The translations under genes were made by a program, and so were the position numbers. A stretch of DNA of 64,000 nt from Auanema rhodensis (lineage: Eukaryota; Nematoda; Chromadorea; Rhabditida; Rhabditidae): NCBI GenBank assembly GCA_964057225.1, contig OZ059900.1, positions 9,248,501-9,312,500 on the forward strand, given 5' to 3'. This document shows, piece by piece, positions 28,347-39,484 of this stretch; position 1 is the first letter of the stretch; each line of letters opens with the position of its first letter. The notes under the pieces are model-generated. The model saw only the letters and a program-made list of their open reading frames with translations. It did not search any database and was not told where the DNA came from.

Positions 28347-30740
28347 AGTTGAGAATATGCTATGTGATATTTTCATAATGTAAAAGTATATATTTAATAA
28401 AACAATTTAATTCTTTCTTTTTTTCTCATTTTATAGCACAAATATATTTTTCTCTTAATCTTAATATTTTATAAGAAAATGCCATTTTATTCTCAGAAAA
28501 TAAATTCATGTGATTTGGTTAATTTCAGACTACTTTTTTGATTAACGTTTAGATGATAACATTTTTAAAATCCCATGATATATCATACAATTTGTGCAGT
28601 GCTGTGCATGATATGCTGCTTAATCATGATCAGTGAGGTGAATGCACTGAATAACATTGCCTTATTTGAATTGTCAGCTGATAGTTGTCAGAGTTTCAAT
28701 TTTTCTTCGGATGAATACTTTGTTTTTTCTATTAATTTTACTGTTTTTGTTTGTATATAAAAAAAACTTTTCTTATTTATACATGATACAATACTAACAT
28801 TGTAGTTCAATCAGCTGTAGTTATATACCATTGAATTCATGTAATTTTTCGTTTTAATCAATAAAAATTCAAAACATATTGTAATATTATCATTTTATTA
28901 TAAACTATTCCATTGTTTTAATGATGATTTATTTATTATATAAACAATATATTTATATAAATTATTTTCTCAATCAATAATCATATAAATTCTCAGACTA
29001 GGGTATACTTTTTAATTTTTCTATTCATAAATTATACTGTTCATTTTATAAATCATATACTTCAACGAATTTTATTATACTTTACTAATTTTAAATTTTG
29101 AAAAGAAAACTTTGTCTTTTATAAACTTCTTGATTAGTATAATTTTACTTTGTTTCTATAACAACAAGAACTTATTTTAATATCATGTGATTTATTCAAT
29201 TTCTTGTCAAACTCTCAACCTTATTTTTCTGAATTATTTTTATTTTCAAGATGATTTAGTTTTTTATTCCAAAAACTTTCACATACTCTACACTTATGTC
29301 TCCTAACAATATTTATTAACATTCATTTATAGCATATTATATAATTTATTTTCTATTTTTCTATTATCTCAAACATTTTTCTTATTTTTTTACTGATTTT
29401 TAATATTAAAGTTGCAAAACATTTATTTTGATTGCATGAAAAAAAAAATTTCTTTGCCACGTTTATTATTTTGTTACTCATCACGGTTATTCGCATGTAT
29501 TAGAGATCTGTTATCCGCTACGTTCTTCATGAACATTTGATTTCTTTCGTTCTAGATGAATCAATATTCTCGCTCTCTAATGATCCTATTGATGAAAATG
29601 CAGTCGCTAATTGTACTAGAAGGACAATCAACCAATTGATTTTACTCTTGGATCTTTCCTCTTTTTTTTTATTGGAACTCTACCCTCCCATTGTTCTCTC
29701 TTCAAGCGTTGTATCCTTTTCCCTCATTTTTTGAAAGTGAAAATGTGACTGAAAACATTTTGCAATATTGCTTATTTCAAAAAATAGAAATTAAGCTGTA
29801 GAATTTTTTAATTTTTTAATTATTTGTTCTTGAAGCTCCGATTATGAAATATTTTTTCTATTGCTATTGTTCCAATATTCTATTCAAGTATTACTATATT
29901 TCTAAAGTTTCCTCTGTTTTTTATAATCCTAATCTTTCAATTAAAAACTGAAAAACAGTTTTTTTCTATTTGAAAACAGTAGAACATATATTTGGAAAAA
30001 ATTCAAAACTTTAAAAAATTTTTTTTTTAAAACTACGAGCTCTGTACATATTCACTTCTAACATTTTGATTTCTTTTTTGTTTACATTTTTTTATAATAC
30101 TTTCTGTTAGAAACCATAGCAGGTAGCTTTATGCTATACAGCAAACATTATTTCAAAATAGTTCGTTTCATCTATTTGCTCTGTTCTCTGTCACCTTTTA
30201 TGTATACTACTTTTTGATTTTTTTTCCTTTTTTCAAAAGTGAATATAATCATTTTCATTGATTTTATGAGAAAAAATTTCTACAAACATTTTGATTTTGA
30301 TTTCAAAATCAGTTTCTTTTATACGATTTTTTTGTTTTTCATTTCTCAAAGTTCAATATATTGTTCAAAAGGTCATTGCGTACATTTTGTTCTTTCAAAG
30401 CAAATATGAATTTTTTTGAAGAATATAAGGATATTTGATATTTAATTTGTATATAAATGAATGGAAGAAAAACTAAAACATAAACAATTTGTCGCTTATA
30501 AACAAGGTGACCTCGGCCTTATTTCTATATTGATTTTTGGTAAATCTCGCGCTCTAGCGCTAAATGCGTGACACAAACAACAGCTTTTTGCTCTTTTCAG
30601 TTCTCAATCAATAAATAAATTTATCCATCTTAAAATAGTCATTATTAATGTTTTAGACGTATTCTATAACTATTGGCTTATATTTTAATAAATATTGTCT
30701 GATGCAAGTAAAATATAATTAGTGTGTATAATCAATTATA
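28347..30740. other. T-rich intergenic region
   Basis: 2.4 kb between the ceramidase and RME-4 genes with T-rich + strand. Apart from the small signal-peptide-like frame at 28575-28760 no coding evidence was seen. Confidence 0.5.
28575..28760 (+). CDS. possible short secreted peptide (61 codons)
   Basis: This ATG-initiated frame starts with a good signal-peptide-like stretch (MIYHTICAVLCMICCLIM, then SEVNA). About 37 residues follow, containing a single Cys (DSCQSF). An AATAAA lies about 100 nt after the stop. There is no recognisable family, no dibasic cleavage sites and no intron. It may be a chance hydrophobic frame in T-rich DNA. Confidence 0.25.
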   Translation: MIYHTICAVLCMICCLIMISEVNALNNIALFELSADSCQSFNFSSDEYFVFSINFTVFVCI

Positions 30741-33196
30741 ATGGCTTCCAAGTTATCTCGTTGTTCACGGTTCAGGTAATCTTAATTAATATTTGATTAT
30801 TTCAAATTAATTTATTAAAGGGATGATATTGCTACAATTTTTGATGTATTAGTTGAAGTAACAGCACCAACGGAAAATGATTTACCGATTATTTTAACTA
30901 AATTCCCTGAAGATTTCAACGATGAACTAATTCTTAAGAGTGTACGTGAATTCTCGTTTCCAATAAAAAATGATAAGTAAGAACTTAAATGACAAGTATC
31001 AACTATATACGATCAATTAATTACAGATATAGTGTTGAAGCCGTTCAACTTTTTTGTTTTGTTTTAACTGATTCACATTCAAAATATACATTTGGTTTTT
31101 GTCGTTTTTCGCCTCGTAACAAGACGTGTCTATGTGTTTTAAGGTATTCTTTATCATTTTTTCTGGAAATAGTTTGTATTCTTATTTAACAGTGGTTTAC
31201 AATGGCCAGGATTTTTCCATAAACTTTTAAATGTTTTGTCTGTAATGACAATACATAATCATGTATGTTTTATATTTTTTAAGAAAATTATTTTCTTTAT
31301 TTATAGGATGATGAATTTAATAAATTGTTAAATCGTATCTATCACACCGATCTTCCCGGTGCTGGAGAAAAATTAAGTTTCCCTTATGGTCCCGGATCGA
31401 ATGTATAGCTTTCATGAAGTTTTATTTTCACTTTGTTTTTTTTTTCAGATTCTCCAATTTACCATACCAGATTCAAATGTACCATTGAATCTTCAAGAAG
31501 ATAAATTTATGTTAGAATTTGTAAATGCTTTAACTGCAAAGCAAATGATTGCTCTCTATGCTAGGTTAGTTTGTTCTCATATTTGAACTCTATTCATTTT
31601 ATTTTAGCATATTAAAAGAACGACGTATAATATTTACTGGTAGAAAATTAGGTGAAATAAGTAGTTGTGTATGTGCCATGGCAACATTATTATATCCAAT
31701 GTATTGGTAAGATTAAAAAAAATTCAAAAAAGATTTTGTTGTTTTTTCTCTTTCAGGCAAGGTATTTTCATACCTGTTTTGCCTGAACATCTTGCTGATA
31801 TGTTAATGGCTCCAATGCCATTTCTCATTGGTGTACCCAAACAAGTTATGCAGAAATTTGTGAGTTTTTGTATTCTTTGAGAACGCTTGGAAAAGTTTAT
31901 TCATTTTTAGAGCTCTGAAGAACTCGGTGAAATTGTGATAGTAGATTTGGATGATAGAAGTTTACAAAGTTCTGTTGACGATACAGCATTGCTTCCAAAC
32001 GAAGTATAATTTTAAATATTTTACGAAAAATATAAAATTCTTCTTTTTTTTTAGATTGTTTCATATCTCAAGAATGCTTTAAGTAAGACAAGTAATCTTG
32101 GAAATTCTATAGCCAAAGCGTTTTTGAGAACTAATTCAATGCTATTTGGAGGTTATCGAATGGGATTTACTCGCAATGAATCGACTGGAGTGAGTTCTAG
32201 TTGTGTATTGCATTAGCAATGAGATATAATTTGCAGAATATAACGTGGGACAGAGAAAAGTGGTTGCAATGCCAAAAGCCAAGTCAGCGATCATTTTTAA
32301 ATGCTATTTCGGGCATAGACGGCGTTCAATATTTGGAAAGAGTGTGTAATCATTTCTAATCTTTTCACCGCTTTCCTGTTTCTAGTTTGTTGATGTTAGA
32401 CTAAAGGAGATGAATGCTGGGTTAGCGTTTTCCGACGTATTCGATAATGACGTATGAACATAGAGTATTAGATAGCTGAAAATAATTATTTTTAGATTGA
32501 AAAAGGGGATAACGATTTATTAGCTAGTTTAAGAGGAAAAGTTTCTGGGATTCAGGTATTGAACTATAATTTTAGGCCTTCTTAATACTTGATATATAGA
32601 TTGCCAGTAAGCTAAACAAGTTAGCTCCTAGAGAACATCTCAGAAAAGTGCGGCGGTGGCCTCAGCAGCATGAAAGTCGTAAATCTTTTGATGTACAATC
32701 ATTCGAGAATGCAAGGCACATTCCAGTGGTAAAATATTTCTTTTTTTTTGGAATCTCATGGTTAAGTTTAGTCCGATTCACGAGGTAGTCCTGACAATAT
32801 CTCAGTTAATAGCTGCTCATCAGACCTCAGAAACGCATTTGTTCCTGTCGCCAAACTTATAGACTTTGACGAGCCAGAAACATCATCTTCAGTAAGACCC
32901 CTTGTAACATATATTTGTTTGAAATCGCTTTTCAGGCGCCGGGATCAAGATCACAATCGCAAACAAGGTTCTCAGCATTCCCAAGCCCTCCAACAATGAC
33001 TTCGCAATTCAAATCAGCAAGTAATTTGCTTGACAATTCTAGTTCGATAATGTGAGTAGCTAAACTTTGAAAAACGAAAAAAATATGTTTTAGTATGAGG
33101 CCAGTGTCAGATGGAATGCAAACTACTAGTCAAATCAATGCTCAGCACCCCAAAATAACACGAACTCCCCCGACTGGCTGGGTAAGGTTCGATTAA
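30741..33196 (+). CDS. rme-4: DENN-domain Rab35 GEF, DENND1/connecdenn (RME-4)
   Basis: Seventeen exons: 30741-30775, 30821-30976, 31027-31143, 31193-31262, 31307-31402, 31449-31564, 31608-31706, 31757-31859, 31911-32003, 32055-32189, 32237-32341, 32386-32451, 32496-32555, 32600-32728, 32772-32891, 32936-33051 and 33094-33196. Phases agree and give 572 aa. The upstream DENN part (FDVLVEV, TKFPEDFNDELILK, YTFGFCRFS), the core (LYASILKERRIIFTGRKL, LLYPMYWQGIFIPVLP, MPFLIGVPK) and the dDENN part (IVIVDLDD, LPNEIVSYLKNAL, FLRTNSMLFGGYR) match DENND1 in order. The Ser-rich tail has a clathrin-box-like LIDFD (489-493) and FSAF (512-515). The family activates Rab35 in endocytic recycling (established knowledge). 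The last exon could instead splice at GTAAGG (33182), but the frame stops 5 codons later and an AATAAA follows at 33432. Confidence 0.93.
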
Positions 33197-33805
33197 AGTC
33201 CCATACTCTCATAGGTGCATATTACTCAATCATTATATCTTCGCGAAAAATTCTTGTCACTTTTTCAACTGACTAGTCACGTTTGCTGTCATTCCGTTAA
33301 TGTCGTCATGAATGTAGTATGTAAGAAGTTTTTATAATATGAATATAACTTTTTTTTCAAATAAGAGGCTCAGATAATATATTTATATTTCAGTTTAATT
33401 ATGTAATATTGATAGTTATGTGTTTATGGGGAATAAAGTTTTCCATTTCAAATTCTATTTTTAAAACCCAGTTCAACGTTTTATTCGTTGCATTTGATTA
33501 TACCTACTTCTGCTATTCTTTGCTTACTTATCGTTTTTCGATTTTTTATTGCTATTTTCGTTTCAATTACTAATATACTTTATTACAGATCAAACAATGC
33601 TAAAAAAGGAAAGAATGCTCAATTCCGTCTTTGCATTAATATGAAAACTGTACATGGCTATGCGTATGCTCGAAATTAGGGACATTACTACAACCATAAC
33701 TACGATGGTTAAACTGACACACTACGGAAAAAAACTGAATGTTATTAGGAAGATGAATAGAAATGTTATATTATTCAAAAGAATGTTTCTTACATATGTC
33801 AACAA
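33197..33805. other. convergent 3' intergenic spacer
   Basis: This is the 3' UTR of rme-4 and the gap to the convergent small membrane-protein gene. A frame downstream of a TTACAG at 33583-33588 is open for about 29 codons but has no matching donor phase; it was not accepted. Confidence 0.5.
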
Positions 33806-34122
33806 CTATTTTTGAGGGGGTTGTGGTGGCTGCTGAGGATGCTGATTCTGGTGAGGTTGATGATGATGTCTCTTTGCGAAAACGTACAGACAGTACCAGC
33901 GTGACAGAAAGACAATGGTTACCAGAAACCAGTAGAAAATGATCATCTTGATGGCTAATATGAAAATAAGCATTTTTTCTATTGTTAGTCATTAGAGCAT
34001 ACTTTTAAGCATGTTTCGATTCCGTCTCTCCTCATCATCTTGTTCGTTGACATCTTCAATAGCATCAAGATAGAGAAAACGTGGGCGAATCATATTGAAA
34101 GCTTGTTCGAAATCGTCAAACC
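33806..34122 (-). CDS. small single-pass membrane protein (3' part; first exon not found)
   Basis: Two minus-strand exons, 34122-34003 and 33954-33806, join in phase and encode 89 whole residues. The order is an acidic-amphipathic segment (FDDFEQAFNMIRPRF, LDAIEDVNEQDDEERR), one hydrophobic helix (MIIFYWFLVTIVFLSRWYC) and a His/Pro/Gln-rich tail (RHHHQPHQNQHPQQPPQPP). The first exon begins in phase 1 after TTTCAG, so either an upstream exon exists in the A/G-rich 34.1-36.4 kb region or translation starts at the internal ATG at 34093. I do not recognise the family. The topology suggests a small type I/II or tail-anchored membrane protein with an acidic cytosolic segment. Confidence 0.65.
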
Positions 34123-37100
34123 CTGAAAGATTTTTGTAATTTTTTTAGAGCGAAGCAAAACAGAAAATAAAGAAAGCATTAGTAAACATTGAACGTACTC
34201 TGAAAATTATAAAAAGCGCGTGAGCTAAATAAGAAGAAAGGATAACAAATGCTAGTACAATGAAGTTTTGATTTGTGAGAACCTTTCGTCGTGTATAAAT
34301 GTATTTATATAAGCTCATTGAGGGATGGACTTGATATATGTCAAAGATATTTGTAATTCAATAAACGTCTTGAAGGCTCTAGTCATGCATGTCTTTGGTT
34401 GAAGCCTGAATGCAATGTAATATATTCTGATAATCCTCAAATCTCAATCGAGCTACATACACTTTAAGAAATGCGGCCAACGATGAGAAATTAATCAATT
34501 GCATTAGCGTGTATGAAAAAGGTTTCGTAAGCCAATGTGAGTTGTCAAATGCATTTAGTACAAAATAAATGCAAAGATGCTAAAGCTGCTTTTAATTGAA
34601 TTTAATATGAGGATAAGGAGTTCTCACGTTTTAAATTTTAGTTTTGATGCGCAACGCACAAGCTGTAGACTTGTACAAAACATATTTATATGTTAATAAT
34701 TGAAGTAAGCTTATGCGCATGGCATGTAGAAAAAAGGAAATTAGATGTAATATAAGCTTTGACGAGATATAGCGGATGAGAGAGAGAGGAGTTAATTCGA
34801 ATTGTGGTTTGAGGATAATGCCTGGTATATCTACTGTTTGAAATGTAATCCGTGCTACAGCAGGGATTACGCTATGAGTCCAATGAAGGTTTCAAAGTTA
34901 TTCAAACTAATGTTGACGATCAAGCTTTAGTTATTTATATATATAATATTTCAAAAACTTTGTGTGAAGACTTAGAAGGGTTGTAGGAAGAAATAACATA
35001 TGATGATCGGTTTTCTAGTATTTTCGGCAAAAAATTGTGTACTGGAGTTGGTATGTACTAGTATTAGTCCAAATATGAAATACCAAAAGAAAAAAGGGTA
35101 TTTGCTGTCCATAATGATGCTAAAAACGTGCAATGAATTGAAATACTCTTCCGGGTCTTAACTAAATTAAGATAGCGAATAGTGAGATAACATGTGATCC
35201 TGTCCTAAATTGAAAAAGATAGCAGATTAAGACAATAAGATTACTACTCTGCTGATCGAAAGGATCAGTAAAGTTTGCACGAGTTGTTTAGTTCATAAAT
35301 ATTCATGCGAAACCATTATTCTGAATTACATAAGCTTTTTTTGATGCTGAAACGTCGAAATGTCTTTTCTTTGTTATAGAAAAAAATTAAGAAAAGAAAC
35401 GATGGGATAAAAGGTATAGATTGAAGATTACTAGTTTTTAAAACTGCCAAAGTTGGCAAGTATGTGAGATAATATGTAATATGAAAGAAAACTTAGAAGT
35501 AAATGAGATGCGTTGTGGAAATGGGCTGGAACGCTAAGACCGAAATCGAAATGTGTACGTGAAAATAATCGTTTTAAAAGTTATTTAGCAGAAGCACTCC
35601 AAACAAGAATATACTTAGAGTTTCTGATCGTTTGACTACTTTTAAGAAGACCTTTATATGGAAGTGATGTGTGAAAGTTGTTTGTCCTGACCCGCGTGTT
35701 GAATGAATTTGATTTGTCAGCTTCATCTAAGAGATATATAATCCTGGCAAATTTGAATGCAGCTGTGCTATTTGGGTTGTATGTATAATTAGGAATAGTA
35801 AAGAGAATACTTGAAAAGCAGCAAGAGATCACGGGAATGACTCTTGAATGAAAGCATGTAGGTATGTAATAAGCGCAGCTCCAATATTAATGAAATGCGA
35901 CTAGGCTCGTGCGTATAACTGCTCATTATAAGGGAAAGGGGGGGGGGGTTTATTAAGTAAACCGACTGCACATTCATAATCCGGAAAGTATGTATTTACT
36001 TCCTTATTAAAATTAGTTTTGGATGTTGAAATGCAAGCATATAGAGTGTTCCTCATGACGATATACTACAATCAAACTGAATTTATCCGTTTAACTTTGA
36101 ATTTAATTTCGATAGCAAATTTGGCAGAGTTAGGCTCACCTTGTTAGTTTATTATTATAATTTTTTTTGGAAAAATTAAACAACAAAGAAGAAGACGGAT
36201 AATAAATCAGCGCAGATGTTCATCTTGTTTCTCCGAAACTTTTCATTTCCTTATTAACCTTTTTTTTTCATCGTTGGTATATGAACAGCAAAAAGGTTGT
36301 TCAGGAATCTGCAGAATAATGATGAAAAACAGGGCTGCAAACTCAGTTAAAGTCAGACATGTGAAGCAAAAACGATTCATTGATTAAATGACTATCTAGG
36401 ATAATTGGATGAGATAACCTTGAAAAAGCAATGAAATATTCGAAAAGTCAGAAGATATATCGAAAAGTCACACAAAACAATCATCATAGTTAAATGCAAA
36501 ATTATTTTGCAATCTATCTGTATCTTTTTTCTCTTTCAATCTTTTACTATCTCTTTTTGCCAGTCTACATATCGCTATTAGAATAATATATCCCAATATA
36601 CAAGAATTAATATTAATGTAATATTTTTGAATATTTACAGCATTTATTTACAAGCCCATAAATTATATACATTTATGCAATGACAAGATATGCTGATTAG
36701 TTTGTTCTACATATAACACGGTATTCAATTTGTCCTTTTCAAGTTTCAAACATCATATCAAATTTCACATGTTTTACTTCAAGATAGTAAGATACCCAGA
36801 TAAAGCTGACGTTGAAGTTATATAATTTTTTTCACTATTTTTTACTAATATCATGGAAAATTGAACGCAATGAACTTTATTATAAAAGGTTACATTCATA
36901 TAATATACTTAAGCAGTTAGTAAAATGTTGTTGAGCGATTTTATGAGATTATGAGCTTTATCAACCTTCCCGCATCTTTTGTCTGGGTATTAGCAAAAAA
37001 ATTAAAAATTTGCCTAAAAGCTCAGGATGTTCATACTTTGATTTTATGAAATATTTGGCATTTTTACGTCGTTCATCCAATTTATTAATAAAATACTGAT

Positions 37101-37882
37101 TATGATTTCCGTTTTAATTCCAGCCAATTTCCTCTAAAGGCCGAGGGATATTAAGAATTATTCCAAAAATAATTTTTTTACCGAATCAAAAAGGTTTACG
37201 TAATTCATTGATGTGCGTAATCTCATCACAGGACCTAATCTCAAGTAATTCTCTATTTAAATATAATTTTTAGTTCTCTCTATGTGAATTAATTTCCATT
37301 CTTCTATATTTTGCATATAAACCTAAAGCACATGTATGTTGCCTGCAAGAGTGCTCTAAACAAATGCAGATTTCACTTAAAATGAAAAATGTCTATTTGA
37401 GATGCTTCTATCTGAATTCAAATTCTTTACCCTTTTATCCTGTAAATAATAGAGCTGCTGCGGTTTTCTAATACTTCTTTTATACTATTTTTCACTCTTT
37501 TCTTTATCAATTTTATATTTTCCGATCAAACTACAAAAAAATGAAAAAAATTTGATGACCTAATCATAATCTTAATTGTCATCCAATTTTTTCAGTTCAC
37601 ATAGCTTTTGTTTGAATAATGTCATCTACAATTGTTCCGTATTTTTTTTTGGCAAATTATGCAGAGCAGACAATGCTGACAGTTATTGAGGAAATATTGC
37701 CGGCACTTACCACTTGATTGTTCACTGATGCTTTTTTTCTTTTTTTTTAGGTTTCCCGTATGTTTTATTCAAATTTAGAATAGTTTTTTATATTGTTTTT
37801 CTCACAGATAATGCATATGCTAATCTGATTTTTTTTTTACAAAAGTGCAAGTTTTATAGCATAAGTATTGCAGGCAGTCATA
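34123..37882. other. gene-poor region with a skew switch
   Basis: From 34.2 to 36.4 kb the + strand is A/G-rich, matching an upstream intron or promoter of the minus-strand gene. From 36.5 to 37.9 kb it becomes T-rich, ahead of the plus-strand SET gene. No supported exons were found. A G10 run at 35940-35949 and a tight hairpin at 34845-34870 are present. Confidence 0.45.
34845..34870. repeat. tight 26-nt hairpin
   Basis: GTAATCC-G-TGC pairs with GCA-G-GGATTAC around a TACA tetraloop. That is ten base pairs with one G-G mismatch, less AT-biased than neighbouring foldbacks. Confidence 0.6.
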
Positions 37883-39068
37883 ATGTTTCCTGTTCTCTTT
37901 GTTAACAAAATCGATGAGGAAATTCCTTTAGAAGTAAGATTACCCATTTTAATTAATCTATTTGACTGCAAATTTTAGACTTTTCTTAGCAGTCGTGAAT
38001 TTGATCCTTCATTAAAGCAACTTGAGAAAGCTTTACTTAATTGCTGCCCAGGCTGTACATGTGAAGGTTATCCTTATCTAATGAAACAGACAGATAGTTA
38101 AATAATGTTCAGATAATTGTATGGATAGTTCAAAATGTGAATGCCAGAAAACAACTGTGAACATAGCGAAAGGTTTTAGGCCTGAACTGACTGATTCATC
38201 ATTAATGAGGTATGAATTAAACCAACAAGAATATATTGTCATACAATTACAGATATAATAATCGAAAGCTGACACTCCCTCTTCGTACGGGTTTATTCGA
38301 GTGCAATAAAAACTGTAAATGTCAGTGGAATATTTGTCCTAACCGTGTTGTTCAGCTGCCTTTTAGCTATCAAGTTCCTGTTACGGTATGAGTTTTATTT
38401 TACTTTTTGTTCTTAATTGAAGCTGAGCTAAGGTTCGCCGTACTCCAATACACTGGGAACTCTGCGCTACAAGTGATATACCAGCCGGAACTTTCATTTT
38501 TAACTACCTTGGCGTGGTGCACGCAAGTGATACAATGCTTCAAGAAGATATGCGTCCTCCAAACTGTTTGAGATTAGACTTGGCGTATAAGGTTTGCTTT
38601 TATATGCTCTGAAACTTGAAAGTAAACTCAAGGATTCTATTTTTAGTTTGCAAAGAATATCTCTAGTTCTCAAGAGAAGATAAAAGAATGGTTAGCATAT
38701 CAAATTAGTATATTATCATGATAACTATAATATTTAGCTTTGAAAGTGAAGAAGTTTCTCAATTTATGTTGAATGAAAACAATATGTTCTACATTCGAGG
38801 TGGGTTGAAAGGAAATGTTGGACAGTAAGTGGAAAACTTCAAAAAAATGATTATTAGTGAACTTTACTCAACAGATTTATGAGTTATTCTCCCCAGCCTA
38901 ATATGAGAAAAGAATACGTGTTTGTTGACACTCATGACTTTCGTTTTCCATGGCTATCTTTCTTTGCAAATCGAGATATCGAGGCAGATGAGGTATAGTA
39001 TAGATATAATTCGTTTAATTTTGTATATTTTCCCAATTTTTCAGCCACTAACATATGACTTCAAATGA
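37883..39068 (+). CDS. G9a-like pre-SET/SET protein with degenerate catalytic core
   Basis: Nine exons: 37883-37933, 37979-38066, 38113-38209, 38253-38385, 38433-38591, 38647-38690, 38738-38824, 38875-38992 and 39045-39068. They give 266 aa. Residues 1-20 (FPVLFVNKIDEEIP) match the segment that leads into the G9a/GLP pre-SET. The Zn-binding pre-SET Cys set is intact: CCPGCTC, NC, KCEC, then FECNKNCKCQWNICPNRVVQ at 94-113. The SET domain follows from about 123: AGTFIFNYLGVV, FPWLSFFANRDIEADE and the final LTYDF. The cofactor GxG motif is replaced by IHWEL (129-133), and the RFINHxCxPN motif reads QFMSYSPQPN (220-229). No post-SET Cys exist; the protein ends one residue after YDF. I infer a histone-binding or scaffold pseudoenzyme rather than an active H3K9 methyltransferase. 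An acceptor-like TTGCAG just upstream of the ATG allows trans-splicing or a further 5' exon. Confidence 0.88.
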
Positions 39069-39484
39069 TTAAACTGGAAAAGTTTTAAAACAAGATACAA
39101 AAAATAATATAAAGAATGTAATTCATTGAAAAAAGAATTTATTATTAATTATATCAAAAAGCATAGTATGTATGTAGTTTGGACAATATAATTTCTTATT
39201 TAACACTATGATCTCTCATTAGTACTAACTCAATACTTAGTTTTTGTTTTTTGCTTATTCAATAAACTTTAGTTTTAATTTTTCTGTTAAAAATGAAATG
39301 TGGATATGAGTTTAAACAAAAAAAAAACAAGAGCTGCTTCAATGAATGTTGTTTTATCGAAAAAAAGTGGAAAAGTTCACGAGAAATTATGTGGTTGGGC
39401 GGAGTCTAGCTATTCAACTGACACTTACAACCACTGAAACAGCTGTGGCTACAATATACAGAACTAGTGGTAGTTTTTTTGTCA
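39069..39484. other. short spacer between two same-strand genes
   Basis: 416 nt between the SET-protein stop and the homeobox ATG, with AATAAA at 39261-39266. No ORF was seen. The distance is at the upper end of nematode operon spacings. Confidence 0.5.

Noticed and set aside
33589-33679. Extra 3' exon of rme-4
   Set aside because: The donor after ...PPTGW leaves phase 0, and in that phase the candidate exon stops after four codons. The read-through stop with a nearby AATAAA is simpler.
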